Below, in pieces: positions 45,176-52,710 of a stretch of 64,000 nucleotides of DNA (the stretch's first letter is position 1; every line of letters begins with the position of its first letter). Under the pieces are notes generated by a model. It searched no databases and was not told the origin of the DNA. It saw only the letters and a program-made list of their open reading frames with translations. Where the stretch lies: positions 1,178,001 through 1,242,000 of the forward strand of contig NZ_CP110973.1 of the NCBI RefSeq assembly GCF_026248825.1, written 5' to 3'. This DNA comes from Larkinella insperata (lineage in GTDB: Bacteria; Bacteroidota; Bacteroidia; Cytophagales; Spirosomataceae). Position numbers and translations under genes: made by a program.

Positions 45176-47347
45176 ATGATTGACGTTACGAAGCGCCGGA
45201 AGCTCGTTCGGAACCGAAACCTCGTGGCCATCCTGACGGCTTTGGTATTTTGGGGTTTTATGGCTTACCAGACCAAAGACGATGGCCGGACCTGGAGCAT
45301 CTACAAAGCCGACTCCCACAGCACCAGCTACGCCCGGCTCGACCAGATCAATACCACTAATGTAACCCAGCTCCAACCGGCCTGGACGTTTTCCATGCAG
45401 GACATGAAAACCGGCGCCCGCCCGGGCCGGAGCGAATGCAACCCGATTGTGGTCGACGGCGTGCTGTATGCCACCTCCGCCAAGCATTGGGTGTACGCGG
45501 TCAATGCCGCTTCCGGCGAACCAATCTGGTCGTTCGATCCGTTTGACGGCGCAGAAGGCGGGGGCGTCAGCCGCGGGGTCACCTACTGGGAAGACGGCAA
45601 CGACAAGCGCATTCTGGTGACCGGGGGCGATCAGTTGTTTGCCCTCAACGCCCGCACTGGTCAGCCGATTCCCGGCTTTGGCAAAAACGGGCGTGTCAGT
45701 ATGAACGTCGGGATGCGCGACGACCCCGAAACCATCTCCGTCATTCCAACCTCCCCCGGAATTGTGTACAAAGACCTGCTCATCATGGGCGCCGAGGTAT
45801 CCGAGCTGTACGGGGCCCAGCCGGGGTATATTCGGGCCTATCACTGCAAAACCGGCAAGCTGGTCTGGACGTTTCATACCATTCCGCTGCCCGGTGAGCC
45901 CGGCTACGAAACCTGGCCGAAAGATGCCCATAAATACGCCGGAGGAGCCAACGACTGGGCCGGTATGAGCCTAGATTTGGAGCGGGGGATGGTTTTCCTG
46001 GCGCTGGGTTCTCCCTCTTACGATTATTACGGGGCCGACCGCATCGGGCAGAATCTGTACGGCAACAGCGTGGTTGCGCTCGACGCGGCCACGGGCCACT
46101 ACCGCTGGCATTTTCAGACCATTCACCACGACTTATGGGATTACGACCTGCCCGCCCCCCCGAATCTGGTGACGGTCGAACGCGACGGTAAACGCGTTGA
46201 TGCAGTGGCCCAGGTGACCAAGCACGGTTTCATTTTCGTTTTTGACCGCGTAACCGGCCAGCCGCTGTTCCCGATTGAAGAACGCCCGGTTCCCGCTTCC
46301 ACCATTCCCGGCGAACAGGCCTGGCCCACGCAGCCGTTTCCGTTGAAACCCAAGCCGTTTGCCCGGCAGTACATGAGCGAGCAGGACCTGACGCACTATA
46401 CCGATGCGGGACACGATTCAATTGTGAAAAAATACCGCTCCATGCGGTATGAAGGACTTTTTACGCCCCCGGATTTGAAAGGAACGCTCATGCTGCCCGG
46501 CTCCCGGGGCGGGGCCGAATGGGGTGGTGCGGCTTACGATCCGGCCAGCAGCGTGCTTTTTGTCAAATCCAACGACTCACCCGAGATTGAATCGATGGTC
46601 AAAGTTGATCCCGAGCAGGAGGCCCAGAACATGACCGTATTTCAGCAGGGGAAAGCCTTGTATATGACCTACTGCGTGGCCTGTCACGGCAAGGACAAAA
46701 ACGGCGACGAACCAAACTACCCGTCGCTGATCGGCTTGAAAAACCGGATGACCCGGGAAGCGGCTCTGGACAAAATCAAAAAAGGGGGCGGAAAAATGCC
46801 CGCGTTTGCCAGCGTTGTCAAAGGCAAGGAAAAGGGCATCATCGCTTTTCTGTACGAACGGGAGCAGCAGGCCAGTGACGCGGTAACCAAATTCGAAACC
46901 GGCAAAACCAAGAAAGGTGCCGACCGTTACCTCAATCTGACGGCCTACGGTCATTTCCGCGACCCTGACGGTAACCCGGCGCTCCGTCCGCCCTGGGGCA
47001 CACTAAGCGCCGTTAACCTGACCACGGGCGATTACGTCTGGCAGATTCCGTTGGGAAATGACGAAAAACGGCAGGAAAAAGGCGCGCCGGAAACCGGTCA
47101 GGAAGGTTCGGCGGGGCCAATCGTCACGTCCGGCGGACTGGTTTTTATCAGCGGCACCAATGACCGAAAACTGCGGGCTTTCGATAAAAACACCGGAAAA
47201 CTCATTTGGTCGACCACCCTGCCGGCCGTTGCCAACGCCACGCCCTGCACCTACATGGTCAAGGGGAAACAGTACGTGGCCATCTCCGTTGGGGGTACGG
47301 AAAAGAACCCTTCCGGCTCCATCATGGCTTTCGCACTGCCACGCTGA
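45176..47347 (+). CDS. PQQ-dependent dehydrogenase with internal cytochrome c domain
   Basis: The 723-aa quinoprotein has an N-terminal membrane anchor or signal (about residues 16-32, LVAILTALVFWGFMAYQ). Eight-bladed propeller motifs of the PQQ family follow: LQPAWTFSMQDMK, VVDGVLYATSAKHWVYAVNA, ALNARTGQPIPGFGKNGRV and TIHHDLWDYDLPAPPNLVTV. A cytochrome c module with CVACH near residue 500 (MTYCVACHGKDKNGDEPNYP) is inserted before the last blades (SGGLVFISGTNDRKLRAFDK). It would oxidise a sugar or alcohol in the periplasm and pass electrons through the haem to the respiratory chain. Substrate is not clear; glucose-type dehydrogenases are the closest known group. Confidence 0.85.
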   Translation: MIDVTKRRKLVRNRNLVAILTALVFWGFMAYQTKDDGRTWSIYKADSHSTSYARLDQINTTNVTQLQPAWTFSMQDMKTGARPGRSECNPIVVDGVLYATSAKHWVYAVNAASGEPIWSFDPFDGAEGGGVSRGVTYWEDGNDKRILVTGGDQLFALNARTGQPIPGFGKNGRVSMNVGMRDDPETISVIPTSPGIVYKDLLIMGAEVSELYGAQPGYIRAYHCKTGKLVWTFHTIPLPGEPGYETWPKDAHKYAGGANDWAGMSLDLERGMVFLALGSPSYDYYGADRIGQNLYGNSVVALDAATGHYRWHFQTIHHDLWDYDLPAPPNLVTVERDGKRVDAVAQVTKHGFIFVFDRVTGQPLFPIEERPVPASTIPGEQAWPTQPFPLKPKPFARQYMSEQDLTHYTDAGHDSIVKKYRSMRYEGLFTPPDLKGTLMLPGSRGGAEWGGAAYDPASSVLFVKSNDSPEIESMVKVDPEQEAQNMTVFQQGKALYMTYCVACHGKDKNGDEPNYPSLIGLKNRMTREAALDKIKKGGGKMPAFASVVKGKEKGIIAFLYEREQQASDAVTKFETGKTKKGADRYLNLTAYGHFRDPDGNPALRPPWGTLSAVNLTTGDYVWQIPLGNDEKRQEKGAPETGQEGSAGPIVTSGGLVFISGTNDRKLRAFDKNTGKLIWSTTLPAVANATPCTYMVKGKQYVAISVGGTEKNPSGSIMAFALPR

Positions 47348-47362
47348 CAATAGGGAATTGTC

Positions 47363-47401
47363 TAAAACGCCAGAGCCTCCAACGGAGGCTCTGGCGTTTT
47401 A
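47363..47401. terminator. Bidirectional intrinsic terminator
   Basis: A perfect 18-bp inverted repeat (TAAAACGCCAGAGCCTCC, loop AAC) lies between the convergent PQQ dehydrogenase and pirin genes. A-runs and T-runs on both sides let it end transcription from either direction. Confidence 0.9.
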
Positions 47402-47409
47402 GCGAAAAA

Positions 47410-48327
47410 TCAGTAGCTCAGCCGCTGGGCTTCGGGCAGCGTGGATACATGATTCATTTGACCGTGCCGAAACGCCCGGTAAAGTTCTCTGATCTCATCG
47501 GCTGTATCGGCAATGAACGGACCGTGCGAAACAATCGGATCGTTTTGCGGCTGGGCGGCATACAACACCACCCGCCCTCCGGATGCACCCGCCGTCAAAC
47601 GCAGTTCACTGACCGCATCGCCCGTAAGCCGGTTGAGCCAGCCCACCTGATTCGGTTGCAAAACCGTCTGTTCATCGCCGACGGCTACGCTGCCTTCCAA
47701 AACGTACAGAAAGGCGTTGAAAGCGGCCGGGAGTTGCTGCGTGGTGCCGACACCCGGCCGCAGGTGAAGATCAGCCACGATAAGCGGAACGTAATTTTGT
47801 ACGGGCGACGTAATCCCCGCCAGCGAACCGCTGTACAACCGGATGGTAAGTCCATCCTGCGATACCGTGGGAACCTGCGCCAGCGGAAGATCCTGCACGC
47901 GGGGAGCGGCCCAGCGATCTTTCTTCGGCAGGTTCAGCCACATCTGCAAAAGCCGCATTTTTACTTTCTTCTCAATGCTTTCCGTATGAACAATGCCGCT
48001 TCCGGCCGTCATGATCTGAAAGTCACCCGCTTCCATTCGGTGCCCCGAATCGCCGACTTCACCCTCCAGCAGCAGGGAGACGGTTTCAAAACCAGCGTGG
48101 GGGTGCGGACCGCCCACGGGTTCGTCGCTCTTTTTATCGAGTACATCGTCCATCAGCACAATAAACGGATCGCTTTGCGAAAAATCGGTTTGAATGACCG
48201 CCCGGGCGGTGTGCTCGGGTCCCAGAAAACCGGGTTGGGCGGGTGGTGTATGGACGGCAGATAACGTTCTTTTCAGAGCTGTCTCCGGTTTTGCAATCAG
48301 TTGTGTTTCCATGATCTTGGTATTCAT
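47410..48327 (-). CDS. Pirin-family protein
   Basis: The 305-aa bicupin has the pirin metal-binding motif GGPHPHAGFETVSLLLEGEV (His-x-His plus Glu) and AGSGIVHTE in the N-terminal cupin, followed by the pirin C-terminal domain (LYVLEGSVAVGDEQTVLQPN). Bacterial pirins bind Fe or another metal, and some have quercetinase-like dioxygenase activity. It is divergent from an HxlR regulator with two palindromes between them, a common arrangement for regulator and target. A second in-frame ATG lies five codons downstream. Confidence 0.88.
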   Translation of the reverse strand: MNTKIMETQLIAKPETALKRTLSAVHTPPAQPGFLGPEHTARAVIQTDFSQSDPFIVLMDDVLDKKSDEPVGGPHPHAGFETVSLLLEGEVGDSGHRMEAGDFQIMTAGSGIVHTESIEKKVKMRLLQMWLNLPKKDRWAAPRVQDLPLAQVPTVSQDGLTIRLYSGSLAGITSPVQNYVPLIVADLHLRPGVGTTQQLPAAFNAFLYVLEGSVAVGDEQTVLQPNQVGWLNRLTGDAVSELRLTAGASGGRVVLYAAQPQNDPIVSHGPFIADTADEIRELYRAFRHGQMNHVSTLPEAQRLSY

Positions 48328-48381
48328 TTAGTAAATTTCAACGGTAATCCACTGAAGCAGAAGATCGTTGTCATTTATGAA

Positions 48382-48440
48382 ACAAATGTATCCTTATTTA
48401 CTATACATTTGTAAGCCCTATACTTCTTGATAGCGCTATC
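48382..48440. promoter_or_regulatory. Candidate HxlR operators between pirin and hxlR-type genes
   Basis: The divergent 137-bp gap has a long inverted repeat, ACAAATGTA (48382-48390) and TACATTTGT (48404-48412) with a 13-bp spacer, and a perfect 12-bp palindrome GATAGCGCTATC (48429-48440). The second lies 25 bp upstream of the regulator start and may mediate autoregulation. Both are compatible with dimeric winged-helix binding. Confidence 0.55.
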
Positions 48441-48464
48441 CTCTATGATAGTACAGTAAGCCTT

Positions 48465-48833
48465 ATGGAAAATACAGTCATTGAACCCGAACATTCGGAA
48501 TCAGCGTGCAAAGGCACGTTGCGTCCCATCCGCGACGCGCTGGACATTCTAAACGGAAAGTGGAAACTTCCGATCATCGTAGCGCTCACCTTCGGCGAAA
48601 AGCGGTTCAGCGAAATCGCCAAGGAAGTTGACGGCATCACCGACCGGATGCTCTCCAAAGAATTGCAGGATCTGGTCACCAACGGGCTGGTTCAGCGAAC
48701 CGTGGAAGAAACTTTCCCCGTCAAAGTGACGTACTCCCTGACCCCGCACAGCAAATCGCTGAACGAGGTGATTGAAGCGCTCCGGAAATGGGGGCTTTTG
48801 CACAAGTCTTATCTGGTAAACCGGGACCGATGA
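48465..48833 (+). CDS. HxlR-family winged-helix transcriptional regulator
   Basis: The 122-aa protein has the family layout: an N-terminal Cys (ESACKGTLRPIRDALDIL), the HTH block NGKWKLPIIVALTFGEKRFS followed by EIAKEVDGITDRMLSKELQD, the wing TFPVKVTYSLTPHSKSLNEV and a dimerisation helix. The conserved Cys is a redox or aldehyde sensor in some HxlR proteins. Its likely target is the divergent pirin gene. Confidence 0.9.
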   Translation: MENTVIEPEHSESACKGTLRPIRDALDILNGKWKLPIIVALTFGEKRFSEIAKEVDGITDRMLSKELQDLVTNGLVQRTVEETFPVKVTYSLTPHSKSLNEVIEALRKWGLLHKSYLVNRDR

Positions 48834-49011
48834 CCGTGCCGACTGCTGTTCAATAACGAAGCGGAGCCACAGTTGAGACGGTCTTGAAAAGTCTTATTGA
48901 GCTTCAGAATGCCCTTTTGACGCAGCTGTATCCAACTTATCCTGAAATCCCCCCGAAAAATCCAATCACTAACGAATTGGTTGTCAATTTGCTAATAAAA
49001 GAGGCAAATTC

Positions 49012-49043
49012 CTTGCATTTCGATTTTGCTTTACATTACTTTG
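49012..49043 (+). promoter_or_regulatory. Bacteroidota-type promoter of the sus/sulfatase locus
   Basis: CTTG (49012-49015) and TTACTTTG (49036-49043, seven of eight matches to TAnnTTTG) are separated by 20 nt. This is the same layout as the tRNA-Asn promoter in this window. Transcription would begin near 49048, giving a leader of about 565 nt before SusC. An inverted repeat AATTTGC (48986-48992) / GCAAATT (49004-49010) lies immediately upstream of the -33 element and could bind an activator or repressor. The 150 bp between the HxlR gene and this repeat show nothing else. Confidence 0.6.
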
Positions 49044-49047
49044 TCGC

Positions 49048-49069
49048 GTGACTTAGTAGACTAAGTCAC
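49048..49069 (+). promoter_or_regulatory. Palindrome at the predicted transcription start
   Basis: GTGACTTAG and CTAAGTCAC form 9-bp arms with loop TAGA exactly where transcription should begin. It can act as a DNA operator at +1 or as a 5'-terminal RNA hairpin protecting the long leader. Confidence 0.55.
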
Positions 49070-49129
49070 CCCCAACGCCGACGCCCCCAGTTCGGTTTTC
49101 GGCTATGTTTAACCTTTCATTTTATAAAA

Positions 49130-49243
49130 ATGAAAAACAGGTTTACCGTTCCGGCATCGTCTACTCAATCTGTTGATTGGATGCTCTCTTCTTCAGGCAA
49201 GTTCCTATCGGTATGGAGTGCGGATGGCTGCTGTTGTTGCTAG
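49130..49243 (+). CDS. 37-aa candidate leader peptide ending in four Cys codons
   Basis: The frame begins ATG AAA AAC in an A-rich context typical of Bacteroidota starts and encodes MKNRFTVPASSTQSVDWMLS followed by SSGKFLSVWSADG and then Cys-Cys-Cys-Cys, with a TAG stop immediately after (TGC TGT TGT TGC TAG, 49229-49243). It lies inside the predicted 5' leader of SusC, followed by about 370 nt with several hairpins. A run of one amino acid at the end of a short leader ORF is the hallmark of translation-dependent attenuation. Poly-Cys leader ORFs controlling sulfur genes are known in mycobacteria. Here the downstream genes are sulfatases, which fits. Experimental support is lacking. Confidence 0.55.
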   Translation: MKNRFTVPASSTQSVDWMLSSSGKFLSVWSADGCCCC

Positions 49244-49614
49244 CCGTCTGAGTTTTCCCGTAACGTATTGTACGTTCATCCTTTTCTGCCCCGGTTGTCG
49301 ATTTATTTCCCAATACGTGTAAACACTACGGCTTACCGTAAACCGTTTTACACGGCTTGCGACGGCTCTCTTCTAAGAGCCGGATAACCGCTGCGTCGTA
49401 TGGTACGGAAGCACCAGCATATTCTATATAAAATCCATAGACATTATTATATTCACACAAAACTCAACCATAACGCTATAGAACAACACAAAAAAGCCAG
49501 CCCTGCGGCAACAGGGCTGGCTGGTTAACACAAGGCTCACTTTGGCAAATGATTCAGGCAGTCGCTTCAACGACTGTCCCAGTACCTTATTTTTTATTTA
49601 ACCAGTACAAAACA
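49244..49614 (+). promoter_or_regulatory. Structured leader between the Cys ORF and SusC
   Basis: The 371-nt segment contains several potential RNA hairpins: AACGTA/TACGTT (about 49262-49276), CGTGTAAA...TTTACACG enclosing TACGG/CCGTA (about 49315-49360), GGCTCT/AGAGCC with outer CGACG/CGTCG (about 49365-49405), AGCCAGCCCTG/CAGGGCTGGCT (49495-49522) and CAGTCG/CGACTG (49559-49576). The only T-rich tract on the plus strand is at 49588-49597, so an orthodox plus-strand terminator is not obvious. Control might act on translation or by a factor such as Rho. Confidence 0.5.
49490..49522 (-). terminator. Minus-strand intrinsic terminator in the SusC leader
   Basis: The 11-bp stem AGCCAGCCCTG / CAGGGCTGGCT with a 6-nt loop is followed by a T-run only when read on the minus strand (AAAAAA at 49490-49495 on the plus strand). 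No minus-strand gene precedes it, so it could end an antisense transcript over the SusC 5' region. Confidence 0.6.
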
Positions 49615-52600
49615 ATGAAAAAAAGTTTATTTTTCGTACTTGGGCTGGGCTTTTTGCTCCATGCTTTTGGCCTTTCGGCCCAGGATACAGGCCCCGTCAT
49701 TAACGCTACCCTCTCTGGCAAAATCATCGATTCCAGGACCAAAGAACCGCTCCCGGGCGCTTCCGTCCAGATCAAAGGAACGACCAACGGTGCCATTACC
49801 GATGCCGAAGGAAAATTTGCCCTCAAGACCGGCCAGAAGCTTCCTTTCGTTCTGCTTGTTAACTACATCGGATACATTTCTCAGGAAGTCGTCGCAGCGA
49901 CCAATAGCATTGATATCCAACTGGTTGAAAGTGTTAACCAACTCAGCGAGCTAGTCGTTGTTGGGTACGGCACCCAGAAACGGAGCGACATTACCGGTTC
50001 CATTGCCTCCATTCCGGCGGAGGTTAAAATGCAACCGGTGGCTTCGGCCGAACGGCTTTTGCAGGGAGCCGTCGCCGGAGCCGTCGTTACCCAGACGTCC
50101 GGCCAGCCGGGCGGGGGCGTCAGCGTTCAGATTCGGGGCAACAACTCCATCACGGCGGGCAGCGATCCGCTCTACGTGATCGACGGTTTTCCGATTAACA
50201 ACGATTACACCCTCAACGACGCGGGCGTGACCAATGGGGCAAAGATCAACCCCATGTCGACCATCAACACGGCTGACATTGAATCGATTGACGTTCTGAA
50301 AGACGCATCCGCTACGGCTATTTACGGTTCCCGGGGCGCCAACGGCGTGGTCATCATCACTACCAAAAATGCCTCCAAAGGCAAATCGTCCATTACCTAC
50401 GACGGCTATTATGGGATTCAGAGCGTCATCCGGACCGTGCCCGTGCTCAACGCCGGTGAGTGGTGGCAACTGCGGAAGGATGCGGCCCGCAACTCGGGCA
50501 AAAGCGTATCGATTCCGTCGACCATCGGTTACTCCCTCGATACCAGCGGAGTCGGCACCGACTGGCAGGCCGCAGCCTTCCGGGAAGCGCCCATCCAGAG
50601 CCACAGCCTTTCGATTCTGTCGGGTTCGGACAAAACAAAACTGGCGCTATCGGGCAATTACTTCAGCCAGCAGGGCATTTTGCAAAACACCGGCTTCGAC
50701 CGGTTTTCGGCCCGCATCAACATCATTCACGACTACAGCAAAAAACTGCGGCTGAGCGCCAGCATTACCGGGAGTACGAGCAAGGCCGATGTGGCCCCGG
50801 CGGCCATTGTGGGCAATCTGCTGCTGACCCCGCCCGCCCTTCCCATCTACCGGCAGGATGGTTCGTTTGTGGTCAACAGCCCGTTTGAATCCAGCCTGCA
50901 AAACCCGATCAACTCACTCTACAACCAGTTGAACGAAACCCGCACGAACCGGTTTCTGGGGAACATCTCCGCCGAGTATACCCTTGCCGACGGACTGATC
51001 GCCAAAGTCCTGTTCGGAGCCGACGTGGTTGACAACAAACAAAACCGCTACCTGCCCATCGCCACCGCCGAAGGCCAGAACTTGCAGGGCAATGCGCTGG
51101 TCGGTTCGGCTTTCACAACCAACTGGCTGAATGAAAACACGTTGAGCTACACCCGGGAGATCGACGCGAAAAACAAGATTGATGCCGTTGTCGGGTTTAC
51201 GGCCCAGCAGTCGGATTCAAAAGGGGCCGTGGCCGAAGCCGCCGGTTTTGCCACCGATGCCTTTTCGTACAATAACCTGGGAACCGGAATTACCAACCGG
51301 ACGCCCAGTTCATTCGCCACCCGATGGGCGCTGGCTTCGTACCTGGGCCGCGTCAATTACGCCTACGACGACCGGTATTTGCTGACGCTGACCCTGCGCG
51401 CCGACGGTTCTTCCCGGTTTGGCCAGGGCAACAAGTGGGGCTATTTCCCCTCGGCGGCTTTCGGCTGGAACGTCAACAATGAGTCGTTTTTCAAGAATGT
51501 CCAGCACGTGAGTTTGCTGAAAGTCCGGTTGAGCGCCGGTCTGACGGGGAACCAGAGCATTCCGCCGTACCAGTCGCTGTCGCAACTCGCTTATTTCCGG
51601 TACAACTTTTCCAACACCACCGTGGCCGGTTTTGCCCCGAACACCATTCCTAACCCCGGTTTGGGCTGGGAAAAAACCTTCCAGGTCGACGGCGGGGTTG
51701 ATGTGGGCCTGCTGAACAACCGCATTCAGCTGGTGGCCGATTATTACTACAAAAAAACCACCGACCTGCTGTTGTCGCGCACGGTGCCGGGCACATCCGG
51801 ACTTTCGAACTTCTACGGCGGACAGGCTTCCACGATTTACCAGAACATCGGGGCCGTTTCCAATCAGGGCATCGAACTGTACCTCAACTCGCGTAACCTG
51901 ACGGGCGATTTCAAGTGGAACACGATTCTGGTGTATTCTAAAAACACGAATAAAATCTTGAGCTTGGGCGACGGTGTTACTCAGATCATTCCGAATATTT
52001 CGCAGGCTTCCATCGCCAAAGTTGGCTACCCACTCGGTTCGTTCATCGTTTATCAGACTGACGGGGTGATTCAGAACGGCGACGCGGCCCTGACGCCCCA
52101 GGCCAACAAAAGCCCGGGTGGTCAGAAGTACAAGGACATCAACGGCGACGGCGTCATTACCCAGGCCGGCGACCGGATCGTCATTGCCAACCAACCGGGT
52201 TTTACGGCCGGTTTGACCAACACCTTCAGCTACAAAGGCTTCGACCTGACGGTTTTCTTCCAGGGCAATTTTGGCGGAAAAATTTATAACGAGAACCGCG
52301 CCAACCTCGAACTTGGAACCGGCTACGTGAACGCATCCCGGGATTTGTTGAACCGCTGGACACCCACCAATACGGACACGGACGTAAAAGCGGCTTACCA
52401 GGACCCGGCCATCACCATCTCGGACCGCTTCATCGAAGACGGTACCTACGTGCGACTGAAGAACATTTCGCTGGGTTACTCGATTCCGAAAAGTCTGCTG
52501 GCCAAAGCCCGGATTACTAACCTGCGCATCTACGTATCGTCACAGAACGCCGTCACCTGGACCAACTACACGGGTTACGATCCCGAGGTCAGCCTCAATG

Positions 52601-52686
52601 GTCAATCGCTGATCAACAAGGGGGTGGATTCGGGCGTGTACCCCAACAGCAAATCATACCAGGCCGGAATCTCCCTGACTTTTTAA
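49615..52686 (+). CDS. SusC/RagA-family TonB-dependent outer membrane transporter
   Basis: The 1023-aa protein starts at the ATG 49615, giving a signal peptide (MKKSLFFVLGLGFLLHAFGL, cleaved near SAQ). A CarboxypepD_reg-like domain (LSGKIIDSRTKEPLPGASVQ, residues about 33-110), the TonB-box-like LSELVVVGYGTQKRSDITGS, and a plug (AVVTQTSGQPGGGVSVQIRG, DVLKDASATAIYGSRGANGV) precede the barrel. It ends in a typical C-terminal strand with terminal Phe (SYQAGISLTF). It imports the substrate held by the SusD partner encoded 24 nt downstream. The linked sulfatases suggest a sulfated ligand. Confidence 0.93.
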   Translation: MKKSLFFVLGLGFLLHAFGLSAQDTGPVINATLSGKIIDSRTKEPLPGASVQIKGTTNGAITDAEGKFALKTGQKLPFVLLVNYIGYISQEVVAATNSIDIQLVESVNQLSELVVVGYGTQKRSDITGSIASIPAEVKMQPVASAERLLQGAVAGAVVTQTSGQPGGGVSVQIRGNNSITAGSDPLYVIDGFPINNDYTLNDAGVTNGAKINPMSTINTADIESIDVLKDASATAIYGSRGANGVVIITTKNASKGKSSITYDGYYGIQSVIRTVPVLNAGEWWQLRKDAARNSGKSVSIPSTIGYSLDTSGVGTDWQAAAFREAPIQSHSLSILSGSDKTKLALSGNYFSQQGILQNTGFDRFSARINIIHDYSKKLRLSASITGSTSKADVAPAAIVGNLLLTPPALPIYRQDGSFVVNSPFESSLQNPINSLYNQLNETRTNRFLGNISAEYTLADGLIAKVLFGADVVDNKQNRYLPIATAEGQNLQGNALVGSAFTTNWLNENTLSYTREIDAKNKIDAVVGFTAQQSDSKGAVAEAAGFATDAFSYNNLGTGITNRTPSSFATRWALASYLGRVNYAYDDRYLLTLTLRADGSSRFGQGNKWGYFPSAAFGWNVNNESFFKNVQHVSLLKVRLSAGLTGNQSIPPYQSLSQLAYFRYNFSNTTVAGFAPNTIPNPGLGWEKTFQVDGGVDVGLLNNRIQLVADYYYKKTTDLLLSRTVPGTSGLSNFYGGQASTIYQNIGAVSNQGIELYLNSRNLTGDFKWNTILVYSKNTNKILSLGDGVTQIIPNISQASIAKVGYPLGSFIVYQTDGVIQNGDAALTPQANKSPGGQKYKDINGDGVITQAGDRIVIANQPGFTAGLTNTFSYKGFDLTVFFQGNFGGKIYNENRANLELGTGYVNASRDLLNRWTPTNTDTDVKAAYQDPAITISDRFIEDGTYVRLKNISLGYSIPKSLLAKARITNLRIYVSSQNAVTWTNYTGYDPEVSLNGQSLINKGVDSGVYPNSKSYQAGISLTF

Positions 52687-52710
52687 TCAAGAATTTTAAA
52701 GTAACCGAAA

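Noticed and set aside
47206..48264. 352-codon plus-strand frame across the PQQ gene end and pirin
   Set aside because: It crosses a strong bidirectional terminator and is antisense to a clear pirin gene; the translated sequence has no family features.
49559..49597. Plus-strand terminator just before the SusC start
   Set aside because: The CAGTCG/CGACTG stem is separated from the T-rich tract by 11 nt, so it is not a standard intrinsic terminator. It is kept only as part of the structured leader.
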